Position numbers and translations under genes: made by a program. This document shows, piece after piece, positions 1 through 6,342 of a stretch of DNA of 9,691 bases. Below the pieces are notes generated by a model. The model made no database searches. It was given only the letters and a program-made list of their open reading frames with translations, and was not told the origin of the DNA. Origin of the DNA: Planctomycetaceae bacterium (GTDB lineage Bacteria > Planctomycetota > Planctomycetia > Pirellulales > Thermoguttaceae); assembly GCA_031261125.1 (NCBI GenBank), contig JAISJZ010000102.1:1-9691 (forward strand). The letters run 5' to 3'. Within the stretch, counting starts at the first letter, position 1. Every line of letters begins with the position of its first letter.

Positions 1-1
1 A

Positions 2-1435
2 GAAAAAATTCCCGTCAAAGATATTGCTGATTACACCGGTTTTCCTGAAATGATGGGCGGTCGGCTCAAGACGCTGCATCCAAAAGTTCACGGAGGAATC
101 CTCTGCCGCCGCGATAACATCGGCGATATGAACGCCCTTGCCGAAAACGGTATTCAGACGTTCGAGTTGGTCGTCGTCAACCTTTATCCGTTTGAAGCAA
201 CCGTTGCCAAGGAAGGCGTTACCGAAGCGGAAGCAATCGAAAACATCGACATCGGCGGTCCGACAATGATTCGGGCGGCGGCGAAAAACCATCAATTCGT
301 TACCGTTGTTACATCGCAAGACCAGTATTCTGCGGTTCTCGAACAGATTCAAAGTACCGGTCGCACCACGCTGCAACTGCGGCAGTCGTTAGCCCGTGAC
401 GCGTTCACAATGACCGGCAATTACGATACCGCCATTTCGCAATACTTCATCAAACACCTTGAAAGCGAAACGTTTCCGTCGGTCTTTACCGTGAAATACA
501 ACCGCGTCAATGTTCTCCGGTACGGCGAAAATCCGCATCAACAAGCAGCCGTCTATACGGATAAAAACAGCAAGACCGCCAACGTTGTTTCGGCAAGACA
601 ACTCAACGGCAAAGAACTTTCGTACAATAACTTGCTTGATGCCGATGCCGCATTGGCAATCGTCCGCGGTTTTATCAAACCGGCGGTGGCGGTGCTGAAA
701 CACAACAATCCCTGCGGCTGTGGTACTGCCGATAAAATATCCGTTGCGTTGCAAAAAGGACTTGACGGCGACCCGTTGTCCGCCTTCGGTTCGATTCTCG
801 GTTTTAACCGCCCCGTTGACGTTGAGTCCGCCGAAATCTTATCAACCCCCGGCTTGTTTGTCGAGGCGATAGTTGCCCCGGCGTTCGATGAGGGAGCAGT
901 CAGGATTTTGACGACAAAACCGAAATGGGCGGCGAATGTCCGTTTGCTGCAAGTCGGTTCGCTGAACGTCCCTCCGTCGAAATGGACGTTCCGGCCGCTG
1001 GAAGGCGGAGCGTTGCTGCAAGAGGCGGATATACTGAAAGACCCCGAAGAACAGTGGACGGTGGTCACGGAAACGAAGCCCTCGCCGGAAATTATGGACG
1101 ACGTTCGGTTTGCGTGGGAAATTGTCCGCAATGTTAAGTCCAATGCGATAACATTGGCAAAAGACGGGATGCTGCTGGGGGCAGGGGCAGGACAAATGAG
1201 CAGAGTTGATTCCGTGGAAATTGCCGTCAAGAAAGCGGGCGGCAGAATCAAAGGCAGTGTTCTCGGCAGCGATGCGTTCTTTCCGTTCCCGGATTCGATT
1301 GAGAAGATTGCGCAGTACGGCATCGCGGCGGTAATACAGCCCGGCGGTTCCCGGAACGACGCGGCAGTGATAGAGGCGTGCAACAAGTTTAAGATACCGA
1401 TGATTTTCACCGCCCGCCGCCATTTCAAACACTAA
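2..1435 (+). CDS. purH: Bifunctional AICAR transformylase / IMP cyclohydrolase PurH (5' end cut by window edge)
   Basis: PurH carries out the last two steps of de novo purine synthesis in the cytoplasm: formyl transfer from 10-formyl-THF to AICAR, then ring closure to IMP. The reading frame is open from the first base, so the start lies to the left; 477 residues are visible. Compared with E. coli PurH (529 residues), about 45 N-terminal residues are missing. The fragment opens in the cyclohydrolase (MGS-like) domain with DYTGFPEMMGGRLKTLHPKV, then NLYPF and NIDIGGPTMIRAAAKN. The transformylase domain follows with RYGENPHQ, GKELSYNNLLDADAA and KHNNPCGCG, whose Lys-His pair (698-703) matches the catalytic pair of the family. 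It ends in SDAFFPFPDSI, QPGGSRND and the typical C-terminus RHFKH. No frameshift or missing motif is visible. Its transcription start and upstream neighbours are outside the window. Identification is firm from motif order along the whole length. Confidence 0.97.
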   Translation, partial: EKIPVKDIADYTGFPEMMGGRLKTLHPKVHGGILCRRDNIGDMNALAENGIQTFELVVVNLYPFEATVAKEGVTEAEAIENIDIGGPTMIRAAAKNHQFVTVVTSQDQYSAVLEQIQSTGRTTLQLRQSLARDAFTMTGNYDTAISQYFIKHLESETFPSVFTVKYNRVNVLRYGENPHQQAAVYTDKNSKTANVVSARQLNGKELSYNNLLDADAALAIVRGFIKPAVAVLKHNNPCGCGTADKISVALQKGLDGDPLSAFGSILGFNRPVDVESAEILSTPGLFVEAIVAPAFDEGAVRILTTKPKWAANVRLLQVGSLNVPPSKWTFRPLEGGALLQEADILKDPEEQWTVVTETKPSPEIMDDVRFAWEIVRNVKSNAITLAKDGMLLGAGAGQMSRVDSVEIAVKKAGGRIKGSVLGSDAFFPFPDSIEKIAQYGIAAVIQPGGSRNDAAVIEACNKFKIPMIFTARRHFKH

Positions 1436-1459
1436 ATAACTCTCCCTATAACTCTCCCT
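1436..1459. repeat. Perfect 12-bp tandem repeat directly after the purH stop
   Basis: ATAACTCTCCCT occurs twice head to tail with no mismatch (1436-1447 and 1448-1459), starting at the base after the purH TAA. Neither copy supplies an in-frame stop for purH. The second copy could form a weak bulged hairpin with GAGA and GTTAT at 1475-1486, but the stem is short and overlaps the proposed promoter. The function is unknown; replication slippage is the simplest origin. Confidence 0.85.
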
Positions 1460-1460
1460 G

Positions 1461-1489
1461 TTTTCAAAAGAATAGAGAAATGTTATGAT
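1461..1489 (+). promoter_or_regulatory. Candidate sigma-70-type promoter for the phosphoesterase-rpoN cluster
   Basis: A -35-like TTTTCA (1461-1466, 4 of 6 to consensus) and a -10-like TATGAT (1484-1489, 5 of 6) are separated by exactly 17 bp. This is the largest intergenic gap in the window (106 bp). Transcription would begin near 1496 and give a leader of about 45 nt that includes the GGAG site at 1531. Consensus matching by eye is weak evidence, and housekeeping promoter preferences in this host are assumed to be ordinary. Confidence 0.4.
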
Positions 1490-1530
1490 GGGGGACGATA
1501 ACACTCAAAACAACTTTAATTCCTAATGCC

Positions 1531-1534
1531 GGAG
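1531..1534 (+). promoter_or_regulatory. Ribosome binding site that supports a TTG start
   Basis: GGAG lies 7 nt upstream of the TTG at 1542. No ATG in this frame lies near the start of the conserved protein, whose first beta strand (KRAIISDIHSN) begins right after the TTG. The site therefore decides the start of the phosphoesterase gene. Confidence 0.7.
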
Positions 1535-1541
1535 TATTCCG

Positions 1542-2297
1542 TTGAAACGTGCAATTATTAGCGATATTCACAGCAATTTAGAGGCGTTGGAGGCGGTTCT
1601 TGCCGACATCGACTCGCAAGGCATTACCGAGGTCTATTGTTTAGGCGATTTGGTCGGTTACGGACCGAATCCTGTTGAATGTATCGACTTAATGCGGGGA
1701 TTGCTGAGAAAAGGAGGATTGTGCTTGCTTGGCAATCACGACCAAGCGTCGCTGTTCGACCCGGAAGGATTTAACAACAGTGCCGAACGCGCCATCTTTT
1801 GGACGCGGGCGCAACTGGAAAGTCCGCATTTGCAAGGCGCAAACGAACGCTGGGATTTCCTCAATGAACTGCCCCGGATGCACCGCGAAGATGATTTGCT
1901 GTTCGTTCACGGTTCGCCCCGTAATCCGCTCAACGAGTATGTGTTTCAAGACGACATCTACAATGAACGGAAAATGGAACGCCTGTTCGATTTGGTTCCG
2001 AAGTATTCTTTTCAGGGACACACGCACGTTCCGGGAATTTTTACCGAAGACCGCGAATTTTTTACGCCGGCGGATGTCGATTTCAAATACTCGCTTGGAA
2101 CTAAAAAAGTAATGGTCAACGTCGGTTCCGTCGGACAGCCGCGCGACAGGGACTTCCGTGCCTGCTACGTTGTCCTCGAAGACAATACCGTTACATACCG
2201 GCGGGTGAATTACCCGTTTGAAAAAACCATCGAAAAAATCATTGCTGTCCCGGAACTGGATAACTACCTCGGTCAGCGTCTCCGGGAAGGAAAATAA
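1542..2297 (+). CDS. Calcineurin-like metallophosphoesterase (YfcE/Metallophos_2-like)
   Basis: Predicted cytoplasmic dinuclear-metal phosphoesterase of 251 residues. The ligand motifs of the fold appear in the expected order: D8-x-H10 (SDIHSN), G35-D36 (GDLVGYGPNP), G64-N65-H66-D67, H123 in FVHGSP, and G159-H160-T161-H162. The GDLVGYGP wording is typical of the short bacterial Metallophos_2 group. There is no signal peptide or membrane segment. The family includes phosphodiesterases and dinucleotide phosphatases, and the sequence does not reveal the substrate. The start is TTG, chosen because GGAG sits 7 nt upstream and the first motif follows at once. The stop is only 3 nt before the rpoN start, which implies co-transcription with rpoN. 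A candidate promoter lies at 1461-1489. All active-site ligands are present, so the enzyme should be active. The family call is firm; the role is unknown. Confidence 0.9.
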   Translation: MKRAIISDIHSNLEALEAVLADIDSQGITEVYCLGDLVGYGPNPVECIDLMRGLLRKGGLCLLGNHDQASLFDPEGFNNSAERAIFWTRAQLESPHLQGANERWDFLNELPRMHREDDLLFVHGSPRNPLNEYVFQDDIYNERKMERLFDLVPKYSFQGHTHVPGIFTEDREFFTPADVDFKYSLGTKKVMVNVGSVGQPRDRDFRACYVVLEDNTVTYRRVNYPFEKTIEKIIAVPELDNYLGQRLREGK

Positions 2298-2300
2298 TGT

Positions 2301-3893
2301 ATGCGCTTCTCCTTCGGACAAGAATTACGGCTGGAACAGCGGCAGATACTGACGCAGCGGATGATTCAATCAATGGAAATCCTCCAACTGTCAGCCCTGC
2401 AACTCGATGAGCGCATTGATGTGGAACTGGAAAAAAATCCGGTTCTTGAACTTTCTACGGATATACCGGACAGCGGTAATTCCGATGAAGTGCTGCCGAA
2501 TGAGTCCGCGGACTACGATAGGGAAATGCCGGACAGCACTGTCGGAATGGACAGCAGTATCATACAGCCGGCAGACAAAACAGACGGTTCCGACGACGGA
2601 CAGGAGCAGCACTATGAACACGAACCGGAAATGACGTTTGACAGCGAGTCGTCCGGTATCAGGGAAGAATTTCAAACCGCCGACGATTTTGCCCAAAATT
2701 ACACCGACACGATTGACGAACTGCCGGCACGTTCACAAAATTGGCTTGAAGAACAGGAAAACCGCCGAAACGACGTGTTCGCCAATGCTGCTTCGCCGCC
2801 GCAAACGCTGCAAGAATATCTGACGGAACAACTTAACTGGTTCGATCTTTCGCCTGAAATGCAAAAAATGACCGAGCGGGTCATTTACAACATTGACGCA
2901 AACGGTTATTTTCCTTATGAATTAGATGATTTTCTCGGTGAAGAGCGGACGGACGAAGAAAAAACGTTAGCGGAAAAAGCATTGGAATTGGTGCGGAAAC
3001 TCGACCCGCCGGGTGTCGGAGCAAAGAACTTAAAGGACTGCCTGCTGCTGCAAGTTGCCGTCGGCAATCCGCTCGGCGAAGTGATTGCTCTTTTGATACA
3101 AAATCATTTAGAAGATATATCCTGTAACCGGCTGCCGCAAATTGTTCGGGCGACCGGCGAATCCTTTGAAACGATACAGGAGGCCATCGGCGAATTGAAA
3201 CACTTGAATCCGAGACCGGCTGCCGGTTTCGACACAGAAACCGAGGCGTTCAAAATTGCCGTAACGGTTACCCCGGACGTAACGGTTGAACGGGACGAAG
3301 AAGGACGGTATATTGTACGGTTAGAAGAAGGCAAATCACGGGGGTTGTCCATCAATCCGTATTATGAAAAAATGAAAAAGCGGAAAGGAGCGGATAAGGA
3401 GACAAGCGAATTTGTTGCAAAAAATGTCGGTGCCGCCCGCTGGCTTATCGAAGCGATTGAGCAGCGGCGGATGACGCTGTTAAAAGTATCGCAAGCGATT
3501 GTCAATTATCAAACCGCTTTTTTCGAGAACGGACCGCAAGCGTTGAAACCGCTGAAAATGCAGCAGATTGCGGATACTGTCGGAATTCATATTACGACGG
3601 TTTCCCGCGCGTGCAACGACAAATGGATGCTGACTCCGCAGGGGGTTTTTCCTTTTTCCAAGTTTTTTAGCAGCGCGGTCGCTTCGTCGAACGGCGGCGA
3701 AAGCGTTGCCCAGGATGCCGTCCGTTTGAAGTTGAAAGAAATTATCGCCAAGGAAGACAAGTCCGCTCCCTATAATGATGATGCGATTGTCAAACTCCTT
3801 GCGGACAGCGGTATTAAGGTTGCCCGGCGGACAGTCGTGAAGTACCGCGACCAAATGAATATCCCCAACAGTGCAAAACGAAAGGAATGGTAA
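2301..3893 (+). CDS. rpoN: RNA polymerase sigma-54 factor RpoN
   Basis: Sigma-54 directs RNA polymerase to -24/-12 promoters and needs AAA+ enhancer-binding proteins to open DNA. Region I is the Gln/Leu-rich N-terminus (about residues 4-50: FGQELRLEQRQ, MIQSMEILQLSALQL, ELEKNPVLEL) that contacts the activator. Region II (about 51-165) is a long, strongly acidic linker rich in Asp, Glu and Ser. The core-binding domain (about 170-370) opens with LQEYLTEQLNWFDLSPEM and IDANGYF. The helix-turn-helix lies at about 420-442 (MQQIADTVGIHITTVSRA), followed by TPQGVFPFSKFFSSA. The RpoN box is ARRTVVKYRD (508-517), with Val where the canonical ARRTVAKYR has Ala. At 530 residues it is somewhat longer than the 477 of E. 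coli, mostly because of region II. The start ATG has AAGGA 9 nt upstream. The gene sits 3 nt after a phosphoesterase, and its stop overlaps the next ATG. No enhancer-binding protein is encoded in the window. Confidence 0.97.
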   Translation: MRFSFGQELRLEQRQILTQRMIQSMEILQLSALQLDERIDVELEKNPVLELSTDIPDSGNSDEVLPNESADYDREMPDSTVGMDSSIIQPADKTDGSDDGQEQHYEHEPEMTFDSESSGIREEFQTADDFAQNYTDTIDELPARSQNWLEEQENRRNDVFANAASPPQTLQEYLTEQLNWFDLSPEMQKMTERVIYNIDANGYFPYELDDFLGEERTDEEKTLAEKALELVRKLDPPGVGAKNLKDCLLLQVAVGNPLGEVIALLIQNHLEDISCNRLPQIVRATGESFETIQEAIGELKHLNPRPAAGFDTETEAFKIAVTVTPDVTVERDEEGRYIVRLEEGKSRGLSINPYYEKMKKRKGADKETSEFVAKNVGAARWLIEAIEQRRMTLLKVSQAIVNYQTAFFENGPQALKPLKMQQIADTVGIHITTVSRACNDKWMLTPQGVFPFSKFFSSAVASSNGGESVAQDAVRLKLKEIIAKEDKSAPYNDDAIVKLLADSGIKVARRTVVKYRDQMNIPNSAKRKEW

Positions 3894-4477
3894 TGCGTTT
3901 CCTTCTCATAACATTATGTTTATTCTGTGTTGCAGCGGTAAATGCCGATGAATTGAAACCGCTGCGTCAAATCACGGACAATACGCCAAAGGATGATTTT
4001 GCGTCTGCGTTGTCCGGTGCGTTGAATAGTCCGTTAAACGGACCGCCGGTTTATATCCCGAAACGTGTTCCGCCGCCGGTGCCGGACATTATTCGCGGAC
4101 AATCGCCGCCGTCCGGTGCAGCCGATGTCTTGTCGGAACGTCCGCCGCACCCGCAAGGAAGCGTCAATATGGAAGCACTCGACCCGAAACTGCTCGACAG
4201 CGAAGAGTCAAGAATGAAGAGTGAGGAATTGACCGAAAATGAAAAACCGAAAACGCAAGACAATGCCGCGGAAAAACAATCTTCCCCGCCATCCTTGTCT
4301 TCTGATTCCTCCCAATGGGCAAACGCCGTTTTGCTGGTCATTACGATAGTGTCGGTGATGATGCTGGTCTATGCCGTCGTAATCGCTTATGATTACCGGC
4401 AGCGTTGGATGCAGACATTGCTTGCGCAAAACAATCATTTCGCAATGGACAGCGGCGATTATTCCGATACTTTTTAG
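3893..4477 (+). CDS. Uncharacterised single-pass membrane protein with signal peptide, coupled to rpoN
   Basis: I do not recognise this 194-residue protein. It starts with a likely signal peptide (MRFLLITLCLFCVAAVNA, cleavage near 18-19). An extracytoplasmic stretch low in predicted structure follows: a Pro-rich part at about 45-85 (VPPPVPDI, ERPPHPQG) and an acidic, polar part at about 95-140. A strong membrane helix (about 145-165, VLLVITIVSVMMLVYAVVIA) leads to a tail of about 29 residues, giving an N-out/C-in topology if the signal peptide is cleaved. I chose the ATG at 3893, which shares one base with the rpoN TAA (TAATG), because AAAGGA lies 6 nt upstream. An in-frame ATG at 3887 has no spacing to that site. 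The arrangement suggests translational coupling to rpoN. Residues 104-113 come from a 7-bp-period DNA repeat. A structural or cell-envelope role is possible, but nothing in the sequence proves one. Confidence 0.75.
   Translation: MRFLLITLCLFCVAAVNADELKPLRQITDNTPKDDFASALSGALNSPLNGPPVYIPKRVPPPVPDIIRGQSPPSGAADVLSERPPHPQGSVNMEALDPKLLDSEESRMKSEELTENEKPKTQDNAAEKQSSPPSLSSDSSQWANAVLLVITIVSVMMLVYAVVIAYDYRQRWMQTLLAQNNHFAMDSGDYSDTF
4202..4229. repeat. Four-unit degenerate heptanucleotide repeat inside the membrane-protein gene
   Basis: Four consecutive 7-mers read GAAGAGT, CAAGAAT, GAAGAGT and GAGGAAT (4202-4229). Units 1 and 3 are identical; units 2 and 4 each differ at two of seven positions. The tract encodes E-E-S-R-M-K-S-E-E-L at residues 104-113 in the polar linker. 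A 7-bp period is not a codon multiple, so it is unlikely to arise from protein-level repetition. Confidence 0.65.
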
Positions 4478-4501
4478 CCGATTTCCTTTTAGCCGGTTTG
4501 C
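4472..4501. repeat. 15-bp tandem repeat spanning and duplicating a stop codon
   Basis: TTTTAGCCGATTTCC (4472-4486) is followed directly by TTTTAGCCGGTTTGC (4487-4501), 13 of 15 identical. The first copy contains the TAG stop (4475-4477) of the membrane-protein gene. The second copy places another TAG at 4490-4492, exactly five codons later in the same frame, as a backup stop. Origin by slippage or duplication is inferred. Confidence 0.8.
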
Positions 4502-4510
4502 TTGCAAGCC
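4495..4510. other. Short inverted repeat upstream of the DUF1559 gene
   Basis: GCTTGCAAGC (4500-4509) is a perfect 10-bp palindrome. As RNA, 4495-4500 could pair with 4505-4510 (six pairs including one G-U, loop CTTG), ending 11 nt before the ATG at 4522. There is no T-run, so it is not an intrinsic terminator. It could be a small operator-like site or a chance palindrome. Confidence 0.35.
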
Positions 4511-4521
4511 GCCCCCTCCCG

Positions 4522-6285
4522 ATGAAACACCTTGTTCTTTCTGCCCTTTGCGCTGTTGTTTTTATGACGGTGCAAGCGTCGCCGGTTGATGTTTCAGCAC
4601 AGGAAACATTCGCGCCGCTTATTACGGATTCAACCGTTGCGTTCGTTCATCTTGATTTTCATAACGTCAGGTTGGATGCCGTCGAAGAACACATTATCAA
4701 GAGCAGTCAGGAGTATCTGCGGGAACTTTCGTTCGACAAAAAGTCCGAAGAAGCAACGATAGCGGATTTGCAGGACTTACTCAAACAATTCGACGCGTTT
4801 GCCCGGCCAGTGTGGGAAACGATGACGCAAACGCTCGGAATTCAGGAAATTGCGGTTGTTGTTGATTTGAAATTAGCGGAATTGAGCGGTTCACCGGGTG
4901 TGATTGCAATGCCGTGGAAGAATAAAACCGCCGCGGATTTGAGAAAATTCAACGCTCTGTTCCCCGAAGACCTCGATTTCGTTGCGGTTCCCGCCGGAGG
5001 TTTTCTGTTTGTTCCGGTCAAAGATTTTCCCGACCCGGAAAGCGAAGGAGAAATAATCCGCGGCTGGTTTAACGGATTAGAACCGGTAAAAGACGGGAAA
5101 ATTTATCAGGCATTAAAAGCGGTGGAGAAAGCCGAATTGAAATTCGCTGCGGCAATTCCGCCGGAGTTGCTCGAACAAATTTCTGCCGAAGAATGGAACG
5201 ATGTTCCGAAAGAAGTTGCCGGTCTGCTCACGTTTGCTAAACGTAAAGTTGAATGGTTTGCCGCCGGTGTGCCGCTGGATATTTTTTTGACCAATAAAAC
5301 CGACAATCAGATTACCGCCGTTATTAAAACGCCGAAACGTTCCGACGCGGTACAACTTCGGGCATTGCTGGAACAAACAGTTGAATTCGGCACCAATGCA
5401 ATGCGGTACGGCATTGAACAAGAAAAAGATAAGGATTTTCAGTTTCCGCCGGTATTCTTTACATTTATGAAGGGTTATCTGCGGACGTGGCTGCCGACCG
5501 TAGAGGACGATAAATTGGTCTGGAAAATCAATCAGGACGGATGGACAAAAGCATACACGAATCAGCACGGTTTGATAGCGGCAGCCGGTGTGAGTGCCGC
5601 GCTGCTTTTACCGGCAGTGCAGGCAGCACGCGAAGCCGCCCGGCGGATGCAGTGTACTAATGTGGAAAAGCAAATCGGATTAGCAATTCACAATTATCAC
5701 GATACTTTGGGAGGGCTGCCGCCGCTCTACACGGTTGACAAAGACGGCAAACCGCTGCACAGTTGGCGGGTCTTGATTCTGCCGTTTATGGAAGAAGAAC
5801 AGTTGTATGAGAAAATTCGGTTGAACGAACCTTGGGACAGCGCATATAACAAGCAGTTTCATAACCTTGTTATAGATTGTTATCAATGTCCGTCTTGTCA
5901 AAAGAAACCGGGGGGTTGCACTTACTCGGCGATTGTCGGCGGGGGCTTGATACCGGCAAAGAAGGCAGGCGACCGAACCGGCGGAAACCTCGGTAGAATC
6001 ACAGACGGAACAAGTAATACGTTGGCGATTGTTGAGGTGAAGGAGCCGTTCTGCTGGATGGACCCAACGGCGGACATCACCATCGACGAGTTTGTCAAAG
6101 GAATCCGTAAGAGCGGCATAAACAAAAAGGAGGAAAAAGGCAATCCGCAAAAGACCGGCTCTTTTCATCCCGGCGGAGTGAATGTGCTGTTTTTTGACGG
6201 TTCGGTACGGTTTATATCAGACACCATCAATGAAGAATTATTGAAGGCACTTGCAACTCCTGACGGCGGCGAAAGTTTGCCGTGA
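4522..6285 (+). CDS. Secreted/anchored DUF1559 (H-x9-DG) protein with a large novel N-terminal region
   Basis: DUF1559 proteins are a large planctomycete family of extracytoplasmic, prepilin-like proteins of unknown function. This 587-residue member has a signal peptide (MKHLVLSALCAVVFMTVQA), then about 330 residues I do not recognise. The DUF1559 signature comes next: a hydrophobic stretch from about 352, LLLPAVQAAREAARRMQC (361-378), IGLAIHNYHDTLGGLPP, SWRVLILPFMEE, and the C-terminal H549-x9-D559-G560. Family members normally carry the hydrophobic helix at the N-terminus behind a prepilin cleavage site (GFTLVELL); here that motif is absent and the helix is internal. Cysteines 453, 456, 459 and 466 form a C-x2-C-x2-C-x6-C cluster. 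The ATG at 4522 is chosen because it begins the signal peptide; the frame is open further upstream, but that part overlaps the previous gene and looks non-coding. No Shine-Dalgarno site is visible. The domain call is firm; the function is unknown. Confidence 0.88.
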   Translation: MKHLVLSALCAVVFMTVQASPVDVSAQETFAPLITDSTVAFVHLDFHNVRLDAVEEHIIKSSQEYLRELSFDKKSEEATIADLQDLLKQFDAFARPVWETMTQTLGIQEIAVVVDLKLAELSGSPGVIAMPWKNKTAADLRKFNALFPEDLDFVAVPAGGFLFVPVKDFPDPESEGEIIRGWFNGLEPVKDGKIYQALKAVEKAELKFAAAIPPELLEQISAEEWNDVPKEVAGLLTFAKRKVEWFAAGVPLDIFLTNKTDNQITAVIKTPKRSDAVQLRALLEQTVEFGTNAMRYGIEQEKDKDFQFPPVFFTFMKGYLRTWLPTVEDDKLVWKINQDGWTKAYTNQHGLIAAAGVSAALLLPAVQAAREAARRMQCTNVEKQIGLAIHNYHDTLGGLPPLYTVDKDGKPLHSWRVLILPFMEEEQLYEKIRLNEPWDSAYNKQFHNLVIDCYQCPSCQKKPGGCTYSAIVGGGLIPAKKAGDRTGGNLGRITDGTSNTLAIVEVKEPFCWMDPTADITIDEFVKGIRKSGINKKEEKGNPQKTGSFHPGGVNVLFFDGSVRFISDTINEELLKALATPDGGESLP

Positions 6286-6342
6286 AAAAAGTTCGTTTCG
6301 CCGCCGAAGTGTTTGATAAACAGTCAATTTTCTCTCCAAACG

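Noticed and set aside
553..1428. Long antisense open frame opposite purH (291 codons), and others such as 7472-8275 opposite the propeller gene
   Set aside because: They mirror strongly conserved sense genes, have no recognisable motifs, and are Ser/Pro/Arg-rich compositions typical of antisense shadows.
4405..4521. N-terminal extension of the DUF1559 gene back to 4405
   Set aside because: It overlaps the 3' end of the membrane-protein gene, crosses the stop-codon repeat, and hides an obvious signal peptide that starts at 4522.
6127..6133. Perfect AAGGAGG Shine-Dalgarno-like sequence inside the DUF1559 gene
   Set aside because: No start codon follows at a usable distance; it simply encodes K-K-E-E in a lysine/glutamate-rich loop.
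6313..6342. TTG at 6313 as start of the URO-D-family gene
   Set aside because: The ten extra residues are not family-like, there is no ribosome site, and conserved sequence begins at the ATG at 6343.
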